From Deinococcus arcticus (lineage in GTDB: Bacteria; Deinococcota; Deinococci; Deinococcales; Deinococcaceae), in the NCBI RefSeq assembly GCF_003028415.1, contig NZ_PYSV01000039.1, forward strand, positions 1-11,187: 11,187 nucleotides of DNA, written 5' to 3'. A program made the position numbers and the translations under genes. The notes below the pieces were generated by a model. That model made no database searches and was not told where the DNA came from. It saw nothing but the letters and a program-made list of their open reading frames with translations. This document shows, in pieces, positions 5,301 through 11,187 of this stretch (positions are counted from its first letter, which is position 1; each line of letters starts with the position of its first letter).

Positions 5301-6329
5301 TTACCTCGTGCGGGTGACTTTGGCCAGTCGGGGCGGGGCGTCGGGGTTCTCTCCCCGGCGCAGGGCGGCGTGGGCAATCAGCAGCTGCGCGGCCAGCGCC
5401 GAGACCGCCGGGTCAGTCAGGGCGTGCCCGGTGGGCGGAGTGGGCAGATCGGCCGCCTGCCCCGGCACATCGTCGCCAATCAGGGTGATCTGGGCGCCGT
5501 AGCCGCGCAGGGTGCTCAGGCTGTCGGCGGTAAAGGGCGCCGTGGCGTCGCGCGCCTGGAAAAACAGCGCCGGGGTGCCGGGTTCGGCCAGTCGCGCCGG
5601 GCCGTGGGCAAACTCGGCAGTGGAAAAGGCCAGGGCGCCCACGCCCGCCGTTTCCTGCAGCTTCAGCGCGGCCTCGGCGGCCACGCCCGCGTGCAGGCCC
5701 CGGCCTAGCACCAGCGTCGTCTGGTCGCCGGTCAGGCGCCCGGCGGCGGCCACGGCGCGCTCTTCCTGGGCCAGCACCGCGTCCAGGGCGCCGGGCAGGC
5801 GGTGCAGGGCGGCGCTCAGGGCCTCGTCGGGGCGCCACGCGCACAGCAGCTGCGCGCCCAGCGTCAGGGCGGCCAGGTAGCTTTTCGTGGCGGCCACGGC
5901 GCGTTCCTCGCCCGCGTGCAGCGGCAGCACGAGGTCGGCGGCGTGGGCCAGCGGACTGCCCAGGGTATTGACCAGCGCGCAGGTGAGCGCGCCGCCCCGG
6001 CGGGCCTGGGCCAGGGTTTCCACCAGATCGGGGCTGCCCCCCGACTGGCTGATGGCCAGCACCAGCGCGCCCTGGTAACTCACGTCGGCGTGGTACACCC
6101 CGGCCACGCTGGGGGCCGCGCTCACCACCGGCAGGCGCAGATGCGTTTCGATGCCGTAGCGCAGCGTGGTGGCCGCGTGGTCCGACGATCCCCGGGCCAG
6201 CGTGACCACAAAGGAGGGCGCAAAAGCAGCGATGGTCTGGGCCGCGCGCTCAATGCTGGCGTCCCCGGCCTGCCGGGTCACCACCTGCGGCGCCTCGCGG
6301 GCCTCACGCAGCATCAGGGGCTCGCTCAT
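5301..6329 (-). CDS. SIS-domain amino-sugar-phosphate isomerase/deaminase (NagB-II/GlmS-like)
   Basis: A 342-residue protein made of two SIS domains, corresponding to the isomerase half of GlmS without the glutaminase half. Motifs are MLREAREAPQ (6-15), ARGSSDHAATTLRYGIE (45-61), AISQSGGSPDLVETL (92-106), ATKSYLAAL (147-155), GRGLHAGVAAEAALKLQETA (209-228), the AEFAHGP loop (238-244) and the C-terminal PPRLAKVTRT (332-341), which matches the GlmS catalytic tail. This arrangement is typical of NagB-II-type glucosamine-6-phosphate deaminases, which make fructose-6-phosphate and ammonia. The ATG overlaps the permease stop as ATGA, with AAGGAG 8 nt upstream, so start and coupling are clear. Placement before nagZ supports amino-sugar breakdown. 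Related SIS proteins act on galactosamine or fructosamine phosphates, so substrate is inferred from context. Confidence 0.85.
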   Translation of the reverse strand: MSEPLMLREAREAPQVVTRQAGDASIERAAQTIAAFAPSFVVTLARGSSDHAATTLRYGIETHLRLPVVSAAPSVAGVYHADVSYQGALVLAISQSGGSPDLVETLAQARRGGALTCALVNTLGSPLAHAADLVLPLHAGEERAVAATKSYLAALTLGAQLLCAWRPDEALSAALHRLPGALDAVLAQEERAVAAAGRLTGDQTTLVLGRGLHAGVAAEAALKLQETAGVGALAFSTAEFAHGPARLAEPGTPALFFQARDATAPFTADSLSTLRGYGAQITLIGDDVPGQAADLPTPPTGHALTDPAVSALAAQLLIAHAALRRGENPDAPPRLAKVTRTR

Positions 6330-7204
6330 TTCACCGCTCCTTCCATGCCGCGCAGAAAGAGGCGCTGGGCCGCCAGAAACACGAGAAGTACCGGCAGCAT
6401 CATGATGATCGCCCCGGCCGCAATATTGAACGGGTCATAGTTGAATTGCCCCTTGAGCTTCAGCACGGCCACGGCCATGGGTGCCTTGTCCGGCGCGCCA
6501 GACAGCACCAGCATGGGCCAGAAATACGCGTTCCAGGTGGTGACCATGGTAAAGATGCCCAGCGCGGTCAGACTGGGTTTGGTGAGCGGCAGCATGATGC
6601 GCGTAAGGATGGTCAGTTCGCCCGCGCCGTCCAGTCGCGCCGCTTCCAGCAGGGCGGCAGGCACCGACACGAACGCCTGACGCATCAGGAAGATGCCAAA
6701 GGCCCCGGCCACCGTGGGAACGACCACGCCCCAGTGCGTGCCCAGCAGGCCCAGGTGTTTCAGGGTCAGCGTGTTCACAATAAAGGTGGTTTCCGAGGGC
6801 AGCACCAGCGTGGCCAGAATTGCCCCAAAAATCAGCTCGCGCCCCGGGAAGCGGAAGCGCGCCAGTGGGTAGGCCGCCAGCGCCGAGATCAGCAGGGTGC
6901 CGGCCACCGTCAGCGTGGTAATCACCACCGAGTTCCACAGCGCCTTGCCCAGCGCGAAGGTCCGGAACACGTCGGCAAAGTTGTGCAGCGTCACGCGCGC
7001 TGGAATCAGGCTTTGCGGAAAGGCGTAAATAGAGGTGCCGGCCGTCTTGTCTGTCAGGGCAATGGCCAGGGTCCAGATGAAGGGAAACAGGGCGAAAATC
7101 AGAATCAGGCTCAGCAGGACGTAGCGCAGCGCAGTCCGCAGGGGGCGGCGCCACGCCACGGTGCGCCGGGCCGCGCGGGCCGGCGAGGCGGCGGTCAGGC
7201 TCAT
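6326..7204 (-). CDS. Sugar ABC transporter permease, MalG type
   Basis: A 292-residue inner-membrane permease of the CUT1 carbohydrate-uptake family. It has a basic N-terminal tail, a first span at about 25-50 (YVLLSLILIFALFPFIWTL), further spans near 90-115, 125-145, 155-178, 212-232 and 260-285, and the cytoplasmic EAA loop at 187-210 (EAARLDGAGELTILTRIMLPLTKP) that docks on the ATPase. The WNAYFWPML segment (224-232) is typical of MalG relatives. Start and stop overlap both neighbours by ATGA, showing translational coupling. It pairs with the MalF-type permease next to it. No ATP-binding subunit is in the cluster, so a shared MsmK/MalK-type ATPase encoded elsewhere must energise it. Confidence 0.92.
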   Translation of the reverse strand: MSLTAASPARAARRTVAWRRPLRTALRYVLLSLILIFALFPFIWTLAIALTDKTAGTSIYAFPQSLIPARVTLHNFADVFRTFALGKALWNSVVITTLTVAGTLLISALAAYPLARFRFPGRELIFGAILATLVLPSETTFIVNTLTLKHLGLLGTHWGVVVPTVAGAFGIFLMRQAFVSVPAALLEAARLDGAGELTILTRIMLPLTKPSLTALGIFTMVTTWNAYFWPMLVLSGAPDKAPMAVAVLKLKGQFNYDPFNIAAGAIIMMLPVLLVFLAAQRLFLRGMEGAVK

Positions 7205-8106
7205 GCCTCTTCCTCCTCGGGACGGTTAAACAGCTTGAAGTTGAGGTAAGACAGTGCCAGCGCCACCGCCGCCACCACCAGGCCCGCCGCACTGGCCAGC
7301 CCGTAATCAAAGTCAAAGCCCTGGAACGCCTTGGAAAAGACGTACATCAGCGCGGTGTAGGTGGAGTTCAGCGGGCCGCCGTTGGTCAGCACCAGCACCT
7401 CTTCAAGCACCCGCAGCGCGGCAATGGTGGACAGCAGCGTGCACAGCAGGATGGTGGGGCGCATCAGGGGCACCGTGATCTTCCAGAAGCGCTGCCACGC
7501 GCTGGCGCCGTCCAGCACCGCCGCTTCTTCCAGTTCCTCGGGGATGTTCTGCAGGCCCGCCAGGTACAGCACCATGTAGTAGCCAAAGCCGCGCCAGAAG
7601 GTCACCAGCATGACGGCCCAGAAGGCCCAGACCTCCGAGTTCAGCCAGCCGAACTGCGCTTCAGGCGTGGTCAGGCCCAGGTTGCGCAGCAGCCAGTTCA
7701 GGGTGCCCTCGCGGTTGAACACCCACTCCCACATCACCGCCGCCAGCGAGATGGACGTGACCACCGGCACATAGAAACCGGCGCGGAAGATGGCCATGCC
7801 GGGCAGCTGCTTGTTCACCAGCACCGCCACCGCCAGCGCGGCCAGCTGCAGGGCCGGCACCACCAGCAGGTATTTCACGCTGTTCTGCAGCGACGTCAGA
7901 AAGAGGGGATCGGCAAACAGTTTTTCAAAGTTGGCCGTGCCCACCCAGCGGGGTGGGAGCCCCTGCCCAAAGCGCGCGCCGTTGTACTCCGTGAAGCCCA
8001 GGTAAGCGCCGTACAGCAGCGGATAGAAGGTGAACACGCCCAGCAGCACCAGGGCCGGGGCCAGGAAGGTATACGACAGCAGCGTCGTGCGCCAGGGAAC
8101 TCGCAT
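7201..8106 (-). CDS. Sugar ABC transporter permease, MalF type
   Basis: A 301-residue CUT1 permease. The opening LLSYTFLAPALVLLGVFTFYPLLYGAYLGFTEYN (9-42) is the classic first span of UgpA/LacF/MalF-like proteins. NFEKLFADPLFLTSLQNSVKYLL (59-81) precedes the core spans, the EAA loop lies at about 194-218 (EAAVLDGASAWQRFWKITVPLMRP), and TNGGP (241-245) is the usual signature after it. The C-terminus ends in an acidic run of glutamates. AAAGGA lies about 7 nt before the ATG, which supports an independent ribosome entry after the 141-bp gap holding two stem-loops. The gene forms the heterodimeric channel with the MalG-type permease. Substrate is inferred from the adjoining nagZ and SIS genes to be an amino-sugar oligosaccharide. 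Confidence 0.92.
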   Translation of the reverse strand: MRVPWRTTLLSYTFLAPALVLLGVFTFYPLLYGAYLGFTEYNGARFGQGLPPRWVGTANFEKLFADPLFLTSLQNSVKYLLVVPALQLAALAVAVLVNKQLPGMAIFRAGFYVPVVTSISLAAVMWEWVFNREGTLNWLLRNLGLTTPEAQFGWLNSEVWAFWAVMLVTFWRGFGYYMVLYLAGLQNIPEELEEAAVLDGASAWQRFWKITVPLMRPTILLCTLLSTIAALRVLEEVLVLTNGGPLNSTYTALMYVFSKAFQGFDFDYGLASAAGLVVAAVALALSYLNFKLFNRPEEEEA

Positions 8107-8169
8107 GCAGTGTCCTTTAGGAGAGGGGGCTGGGGGCAGGCCAGCAGCGGGAGAGGCGGGGCGGGCAGC

Positions 8170-8211
8170 GCGCAGCGGCCCGCCCGGAAGGTTCGAGCGG
8201 GCCGTCTGCGC
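8170..8211 (-). other. Very stable stem-loop between binding-protein and permease genes (distal)
   Basis: GCGCAGCGGCCCGC (8170-8183) pairs with GCGGGCCG and CTGCGC (8197-8211) over 14 bp, with only one unpaired T (8205) and a 13-nt loop. No T-tract follows on the minus strand. It is the second of two hairpins met by transcription after the binding-protein gene. Position suggests an mRNA-processing or stability element, or partial attenuation, lowering permease expression relative to the binding protein. Confidence 0.65.
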
Positions 8212-8216
8212 AGGCG

Positions 8217-8240
8217 CGGGCAGGGTTTCTTCCCTGCCCG
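8217..8240 (-). other. Stem-loop just after the binding-protein stop codon (proximal)
   Basis: CGGGCAGGG (8217-8225) is perfectly complementary to CCCTGCCCG (8232-8240), with a 6-nt loop. It starts 7 nt beyond the stop codon of the binding-protein gene. A U-tract is absent, so full termination is unlikely. Such structures protect the upstream mRNA from 3' exonucleases in malE-malF-like arrangements. Confidence 0.65.
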
Positions 8241-8247
8241 GCAGCCT

Positions 8248-9501
8248 TTACTTCTTCATGTTGGCGTTCCAGTAGGCGGCGGCGTCGTTCAGGGCCTGCT
8301 GCGCGGTCTTGCGGCCCAGCAGCGCGGCTTCAATGTTGTCGTTGAAGTTCTTGTACAGGTCGTCACTGTTGCCGGGCGCGCGGTAGCCAGGGTTGATAAA
8401 GCGGCCCGAGGCGCCCACCAGACCGGTGGCCTTGGCGATGGGGTCCTGGCTGGTCACGCGGAACTGCACGGCGGTCTGCGCGCCCAGGGTGGTGGGCACC
8501 ACCGGCACCACCTTGGCAAAGGCCAGCTGGTTGGCGTTGTTGGTAAAGAAGGCGGCCAGCTTGGCGGCGGCTTCGGGGTTCTTGCTGGCGCGCGGAATCA
8601 CCAGGCCCATGCTGCCCCCGGTCTGCACGTTGGCTGGGCCCACAGGCGCGTTGGTCACCACAGTCTTGGCGTACAGGCCAGGGTTGGTGTCTTTAATCCG
8701 GGTCAGGGCCTGTGGGCCGCCCACGATCATGGCCACGCGGTTTTGCGCGTACAGTTCGGTGGCCAGCTGGAAGGCTTCGCGGCGCACCGCGTCTTCGGGG
8801 ATATAGCCGCCCCGGAAGAGGGTCACGTACTGGTTGAGCAGGGCGGCGTGGCGCGCGCTGTTGAACACGGCCCGGCCGTCGGCGCTGTAGATGGGCAGGC
8901 CCTCGGCGTAGAAGAAGCCCAGGAAGGAGGCGGTGTTGGGGTCTTTCAGCGCGGGCACCCAGCCGAAGGCGCCGGTCTTGTCCTTGATGGTCTTGGCGTA
9001 GCTCAGCATCTCGCTGCTCGTGCGCGGCGCGCGGCTCAGGCCGGCTTTTTGCAGCAGCTCGGGGTTGTACAGCAGCACGCCCTCGTTGATCCAGCCGTAC
9101 CAGGGGTAGGCGTAGACCTTGCCGCTCTGGGTGAAGTTGCGCAGGCTCTGGGCGTAGAAGGTGCGGTTCAGGGTGGCTGCGGGTGTAAAGTCGCTGGCCG
9201 CGCGCAGGAAGCCGTTCTGCGCAGCTTTCTGGGTCTCGTCAATGTTCAGGTTCACCACGTCCGGCGCGTTGCCCAGGTTCACGCTGGAAATAAAGTCCTG
9301 CACCATGGAGTCCTGCTTGTCAAACCACTGCACCTTGATGCCGGGGTTGGCCTTTTCAAAGGCGGCAATCGTGCTCTTGATGTAGCCATCGAACTTGGGG
9401 CTCAGGTACCACGTCCAGAAGGTCACGGTGGTCTGGGCGTTCGCGCTGGACAGGGCGCTCATGCCAAGGCTCAGGGTCAGGATGCTCAGGGCTCGTTTCA
9501 T
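8248..9501 (-). CDS. Secreted sugar-binding protein of the ABC transporter
   Basis: A 417-residue extracytoplasmic solute-binding protein of the carbohydrate (family 1) type. Residues 1-22 are a Sec signal peptide (MKR, a hydrophobic core, then ANA with cleavage before Gln23). No lipobox cysteine is present, so it should be free in the periplasm. The mature start TTVTFWTWYLSPKFDGYIKSTIAAFEKANPGIKVQW is typical of the family, as is the hinge-region segment GKVYAYPWYGWINEGVLLYNPELLQKAGL (about 133-161), where aromatic residues face the sugar. The C-terminal lobe holds NPEAAAKLAAFFTNNANQ. The start at 9501 is fixed by AAGGAG 8 nt upstream; an in-frame extension to 9543 would spoil the signal peptide. 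The gene follows the RpiR gene by 42 nt, probably on the same transcript, and precedes both permeases. The ligand is likely an amino-sugar oligosaccharide, by context. Confidence 0.92.
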   Translation of the reverse strand: MKRALSILTLSLGMSALSSANAQTTVTFWTWYLSPKFDGYIKSTIAAFEKANPGIKVQWFDKQDSMVQDFISSVNLGNAPDVVNLNIDETQKAAQNGFLRAASDFTPAATLNRTFYAQSLRNFTQSGKVYAYPWYGWINEGVLLYNPELLQKAGLSRAPRTSSEMLSYAKTIKDKTGAFGWVPALKDPNTASFLGFFYAEGLPIYSADGRAVFNSARHAALLNQYVTLFRGGYIPEDAVRREAFQLATELYAQNRVAMIVGGPQALTRIKDTNPGLYAKTVVTNAPVGPANVQTGGSMGLVIPRASKNPEAAAKLAAFFTNNANQLAFAKVVPVVPTTLGAQTAVQFRVTSQDPIAKATGLVGASGRFINPGYRAPGNSDDLYKNFNDNIEAALLGRKTAQQALNDAAAYWNANMKK

Positions 9502-9543
9502 GGTGTCTCTCCTTATGGGGACGTGGGAACCAGAGGGGGGCAC

Positions 9544-10404
9544 TTAGTACTTCTTCTCGACCACGCTTTCGGCGGTCACGCGCAGCACGGCGGCAGCTTC
9601 GGGGCGGCGCGCGAGCAGCCCGGCATACAGCACTTCCAGCACCAGCGTCTGCGAGATCAGGGTGTCCAGTACGGCGTCGGTCAGCGGTTCCTCCTGGCGG
9701 GATGTGAACAGGACTTTGCTGGCGTAGCGGGTCACGGGCGAACTGGCCCGGTGGGTAATGGCAACGGTGTAGTGCCCATGGCTCTGGGCCAGGCGCAGGT
9801 GCTGCACGGTGTCGATGGTGCTGCCGGAACTGGTCAGGCCGATCACCACGCCGCCCCGGGGCAGGGTGGAGATACTCACGGCCGCCACGTGGGGGTCGGT
9901 GTAGGCCACGCCGGTAATGCCCAGGCGCAGCAGGCGGTGCGCGAACAGCTGCGCCACCAGTCCCGAATTGCCCTGTCCGGTGATGTCCACCCGGGGCGCG
10001 CGGGCCAGCTGGCTGGCCACCGCTTCAATCACATCCGGGTCCAGCAGGCGCCCGGTGTCTTCCAGGGTCAGGGTGCTTTGCTTGACCAGCCGGGCAGTGT
10101 GGCCGGTCAGATCGGTGTCGGTGGTCTGGGTGCTCGTGTCGCGCCCGGCCACGTCGGCGGCCAGGGCAATCTTGAAGGCGTGAAAACCAGCGAAGTCCAG
10201 CTTGCGGCACAGGCGGGTGATGGTGGCTTCGCCCACGCCCGCCGAGGCGGCCAGTTCGGTGATGGTCTGGTGCAGAACGGTTTCGGCGTCGCGCAGCACG
10301 TGGTCGGCCACCTGTTTCAACGAGGGGGACAGGCTGTGGGCGTGAAGCCGGATACGGCTGATGGCGCCCTGGGAATGGGCCGGGCGAGCAAGCGTCTGAC
10401 TCAT
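9544..10404 (-). CDS. RpiR/MurR-family transcriptional regulator (HTH_6 + SIS)
   Basis: A 286-residue regulator. Residues 15-85 form the RpiR helix-turn-helix: LSPSLKQVADHVLRDAETVLHQTITELAASAGVGEATITRLCRKLDFAGFHAFK, with the recognition helix at about 57-69. Residues 125-265 are a SIS domain that binds phosphosugars: GQGNSG (143-148) is the usual G-x-G-x-S loop, and GLTSSGSTIDTV (189-200) the second phosphate-binding loop. In this family the effector is commonly a pathway intermediate such as a GlcNAc or MurNAc phosphate. AAGGAGG lies 4 nt before the ATG. It is the first gene of the operon, 42 nt from the binding-protein gene, and so probably autoregulates. The paired TGAAAA motifs in both divergent promoters are candidate operators. 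Activator or repressor mode cannot be told from the sequence. Confidence 0.92.
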   Translation of the reverse strand: MSQTLARPAHSQGAISRIRLHAHSLSPSLKQVADHVLRDAETVLHQTITELAASAGVGEATITRLCRKLDFAGFHAFKIALAADVAGRDTSTQTTDTDLTGHTARLVKQSTLTLEDTGRLLDPDVIEAVASQLARAPRVDITGQGNSGLVAQLFAHRLLRLGITGVAYTDPHVAAVSISTLPRGGVVIGLTSSGSTIDTVQHLRLAQSHGHYTVAITHRASSPVTRYASKVLFTSRQEEPLTDAVLDTLISQTLVLEVLYAGLLARRPEAAAVLRVTAESVVEKKY

Positions 10405-10445
10405 GGGCCTCCTTGGCCTGGGTCGGCGGTGTGGTTGATGAAGGT

Positions 10446-10474
10446 ATCTTGAGTCTGAAAATTATTTTTGTCAA
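10446..10474 (-). promoter_or_regulatory. Promoter of the amino-sugar operon
   Basis: On the minus strand TTGACA (10474-10469) is a perfect -35. With a 17-bp spacer the -10 is CAAGAT (10451-10446), which is weak and suits an activated or tightly controlled promoter. The predicted leader is about 35 nt to the ATG at 10404. The AT-rich spacer carries a TGAAAA motif. Confidence 0.6.
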
Positions 10475-10486
10475 GTTTTGAAAAAA
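10453..10486. promoter_or_regulatory. Paired TGAAAA motifs at the operon promoter (candidate RpiR operator)
   Basis: GTCTGAAAA (10453-10461) lies in the spacer of the operon promoter, and GTTTTGAAAAAA (10475-10486) abuts the upstream side of its -35. The same two words recur at the divergent promoter. Positioning over promoter elements suggests an operator; the protein that binds is inferred. Confidence 0.45.
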
Positions 10487-10505
10487 CGGGGCGTGCATTT
10501 TCAAT

Positions 10506-10529
10506 GGGGGTGGGGGGAGGGGATCAGGG
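10506..10529 (+). other. G-quadruplex motif in the intergenic region
   Basis: Four G-tracts of 5, 6, 4 and 3 bases (10506-10510, 10512-10517, 10519-10522, 10527-10529) are separated by loops of 1, 1 and 4 nt, meeting the canonical G3+N1-7 rule with very short loops. It lies about 30-55 bp upstream of the operon's -35. Promoter G-quadruplexes have been proposed to regulate genes in Deinococcus. Confidence 0.6.
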
Positions 10530-10632
10530 CGTGCCACACACCACCCCGCCTCGTGTCAGTGGGTAGTTCAGCTCTACGAGAAAAGCTGTGTGCCCCCGTT
10601 TTGCCCCCTGAGCGCCTGACGTCTTCCTGACC

Positions 10633-10674
10633 GTCTGAAAAAAATTCTTCCCTGGACTTGACAGTTTGAAAAAA
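10633..10674. promoter_or_regulatory. Paired TGAAAA motifs at the lipoprotein promoter (candidate RpiR operator)
   Basis: GTCTGAAAA (10633-10641) lies upstream of the -35, and AGTTTGAAAAAA (10663-10674) fills the -35/-10 spacer. The first word is identical to that at 10453-10461, and the second nearly matches 10475-10486. A motif inside the spacer would block polymerase if bound. Confidence 0.45.
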
Positions 10675-10686
10675 GATTTGCATGAT
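10658..10686 (+). promoter_or_regulatory. Promoter of the CBM2 lipoprotein gene
   Basis: A perfect TTGACA (10658-10663) is followed after 17 bp by CATGAT (10681-10686). The predicted start near 10693 leaves a leader of about 55 nt before the ATG at 10748. Confidence 0.65.
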
Positions 10687-10747
10687 GCGACTGTTCAAAC
10701 AACCTGTTCCCGGAGCCGTCATTCCCGCTTGACCCATGAGGTGAGGT

Positions 10748-11187
10748 ATGCACAAGACTGCCGCTCGTTTGACCGCCCTGCTTGCCCTGAGCCTGGCCCT
10801 GGGGGCCTGTGGCCGCGAGTCCCCCACCACCCTCGGCAGCGCCGCGACCCTGCAGGGGCAGGCGACGGGGTTGACGGCGACGTTTGACAGCACGGGGGCG
10901 TGGGACACGGGCTTTACCGGCCGCATCACCCTGCGCAACCCTGGCCCCAGCGCCATCCAGGGCTGGACCCTGAAGTTCAAGTTCAATGGCACTGCCGCTG
11001 CGGGCAGTTCGGTCTGGGGCGCCGGCGGCGCCATCAGCCGGGACAGCAGCGGGCTGTACACCGTCACCCCCAACAGCTGGGGCGGGGCCACCATTCCGGC
11101 GGGCGGCAGTGTCACCATCGGCTATGACGGCAGCGGGCAGCTCAGTGGGGTGAACACCTGCACCCTGAACGGCGCCAGTTGCAGTGG
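10748..11187 (+). CDS. CBM2-containing lipoprotein, 5' part (right edge cuts the gene)
   Basis: Translation from ATG at 10748 stays open for 146 codons to the window edge. Residues 1-20 are a lipoprotein signal with lipobox L18-G19-A20 before Cys21, so the product should be lipid-anchored in the envelope. From about residue 38 it is a family 2 carbohydrate-binding module: LTATFDSTGAWDTGFTGRITLRNPGPSAIQGWTLKFKF, then NSWGGATIPAGGSVTIGY. Tryptophans W52, W73, W90 and W111 are present, several in the places expected for the flat ligand face. CBM2 modules bind crystalline cellulose or chitin and are normally fused to a glycoside hydrolase, which would lie beyond the edge. Cys137 and Cys144 come just after the module and may form a disulfide or begin a linker. 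The ribosome site is the GAGGTGAGG run immediately before the ATG. Divergence from the RpiR operon and shared promoter motifs suggest a chitin-directed enzyme; this is inference. Confidence 0.85.
   Translation, partial: MHKTAARLTALLALSLALGACGRESPTTLGSAATLQGQATGLTATFDSTGAWDTGFTGRITLRNPGPSAIQGWTLKFKFNGTAAAGSSVWGAGGAISRDSSGLYTVTPNSWGGATIPAGGSVTIGYDGSGQLSGVNTCTLNGASCS

Larger units (their letters stand above)
10405..10747. promoter_or_regulatory. Divergent control region between regulator operon and CBM2 lipoprotein
   Basis: This 343-bp gap holds no gene. From left to right it contains the operon leader, the operon promoter with paired TGAAAA motifs, the G-quadruplex motif, a C-rich stretch with a repeated GCCCCC word near 10592-10610, the second pair of TGAAAA motifs, the lipoprotein promoter and its leader. 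No tRNA, terminator or attachment site is seen. Confidence 0.6.

Noticed and set aside
8110..10452. A 780-codon plus-strand open frame opposite the binding-protein and RpiR genes
   Set aside because: Composition is Gly/Gln/His/Val-rich in the manner of an antisense frame in GC-rich DNA. It matches no family, crosses two well-recognised genes and has no credible ribosome site.
10556..10600. tRNA-like GGTAGTTCAGCTCTACGAG
   Set aside because: Resembles a tRNA D-arm only superficially. No acceptor stem, anticodon arm or T-arm can be formed around it.
10736..10744. ATG-AGG-TGA mini-frame just before the CBM2 lipoprotein gene
   Set aside because: It is contained in the GAGGTGAGG ribosome site, and a two-codon frame there is best explained by chance.
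10501..11118. A 205-codon minus-strand open frame over the divergent control region and CBM2 gene
   Set aside because: Overlaps both promoters and a clear lipoprotein/CBM2 frame. Sequence is low-complexity and lacks a family match.
1..11187. CRISPR array, rRNA, tRNA, prophage or toxin-antitoxin module
   Set aside because: No regularly spaced direct repeats with spacers, no rRNA or tRNA signatures, and no phage, Cas, toxin or antitoxin proteins were recognised on either strand.

Overview
The window reads as chromosomal DNA of a Deinococcus-like bacterium. The inference rests on very high GC with GC-ending codons, a short BTAD regulator, a sugar ABC locus lacking its own ATPase, and an envelope with both Sec-secreted and lipid-anchored proteins. 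No rRNA or other marker gene is present, so the genus is an inference.

Layout. Positions 1-860 are visibly less GC-rich and look like a patchwork. They hold an unassigned open frame running off the left edge, the C-terminal remnant of an IS4-type transposase, a probable 50-residue membrane protein gene, and several strong inverted repeats. One of these is an unusual nested terminator. Positions 859-2052 (minus) encode a PLP-dependent trans-sulfuration enzyme. Divergent from it is a universal stress protein (2263-2754), preceded by three CCTGTwA direct repeats at exact 11-bp spacing, the geometry of a Pho box. Next is a short SARP/BTAD-type regulator (2948-3784) with a good promoter and a structured leader.

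Positions 3804-10404 form one minus-strand operon, transcribed from right to left: RpiR/SIS regulator, secreted sugar-binding protein, two ABC permeases, a SIS-domain amino-sugar-phosphate enzyme, and a cytosolic GH3 beta-N-acetylhexosaminidase (NagZ). The last four genes are coupled by ATGA overlaps or a 3-nt gap. Two very stable stem-loops separate the binding-protein gene from the permease genes. The operon looks like an import and catabolism pathway for N-acetylglucosamine oligosaccharides (chitin or murein derived). An ATPase, a GlcNAc kinase and NagA would have to be encoded elsewhere.

Divergent from the operon, and cut by the right edge, is a lipoprotein with an N-terminal CBM2 polysaccharide-binding domain, probably the start of a surface glycoside hydrolase. 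The 343-bp intergenic region between them carries two TTGACA promoters, each with paired TGAAAA-type motifs in the same arrangement, plus a four-tract G-quadruplex motif. The simplest reading is that the RpiR protein, sensing an amino-sugar phosphate, controls both the surface enzyme and the uptake/catabolic operon. No wholly unknown multi-gene system is evident. The most novel-looking elements are this shared control region, the Pho-box-like repeats and the structured RNAs.
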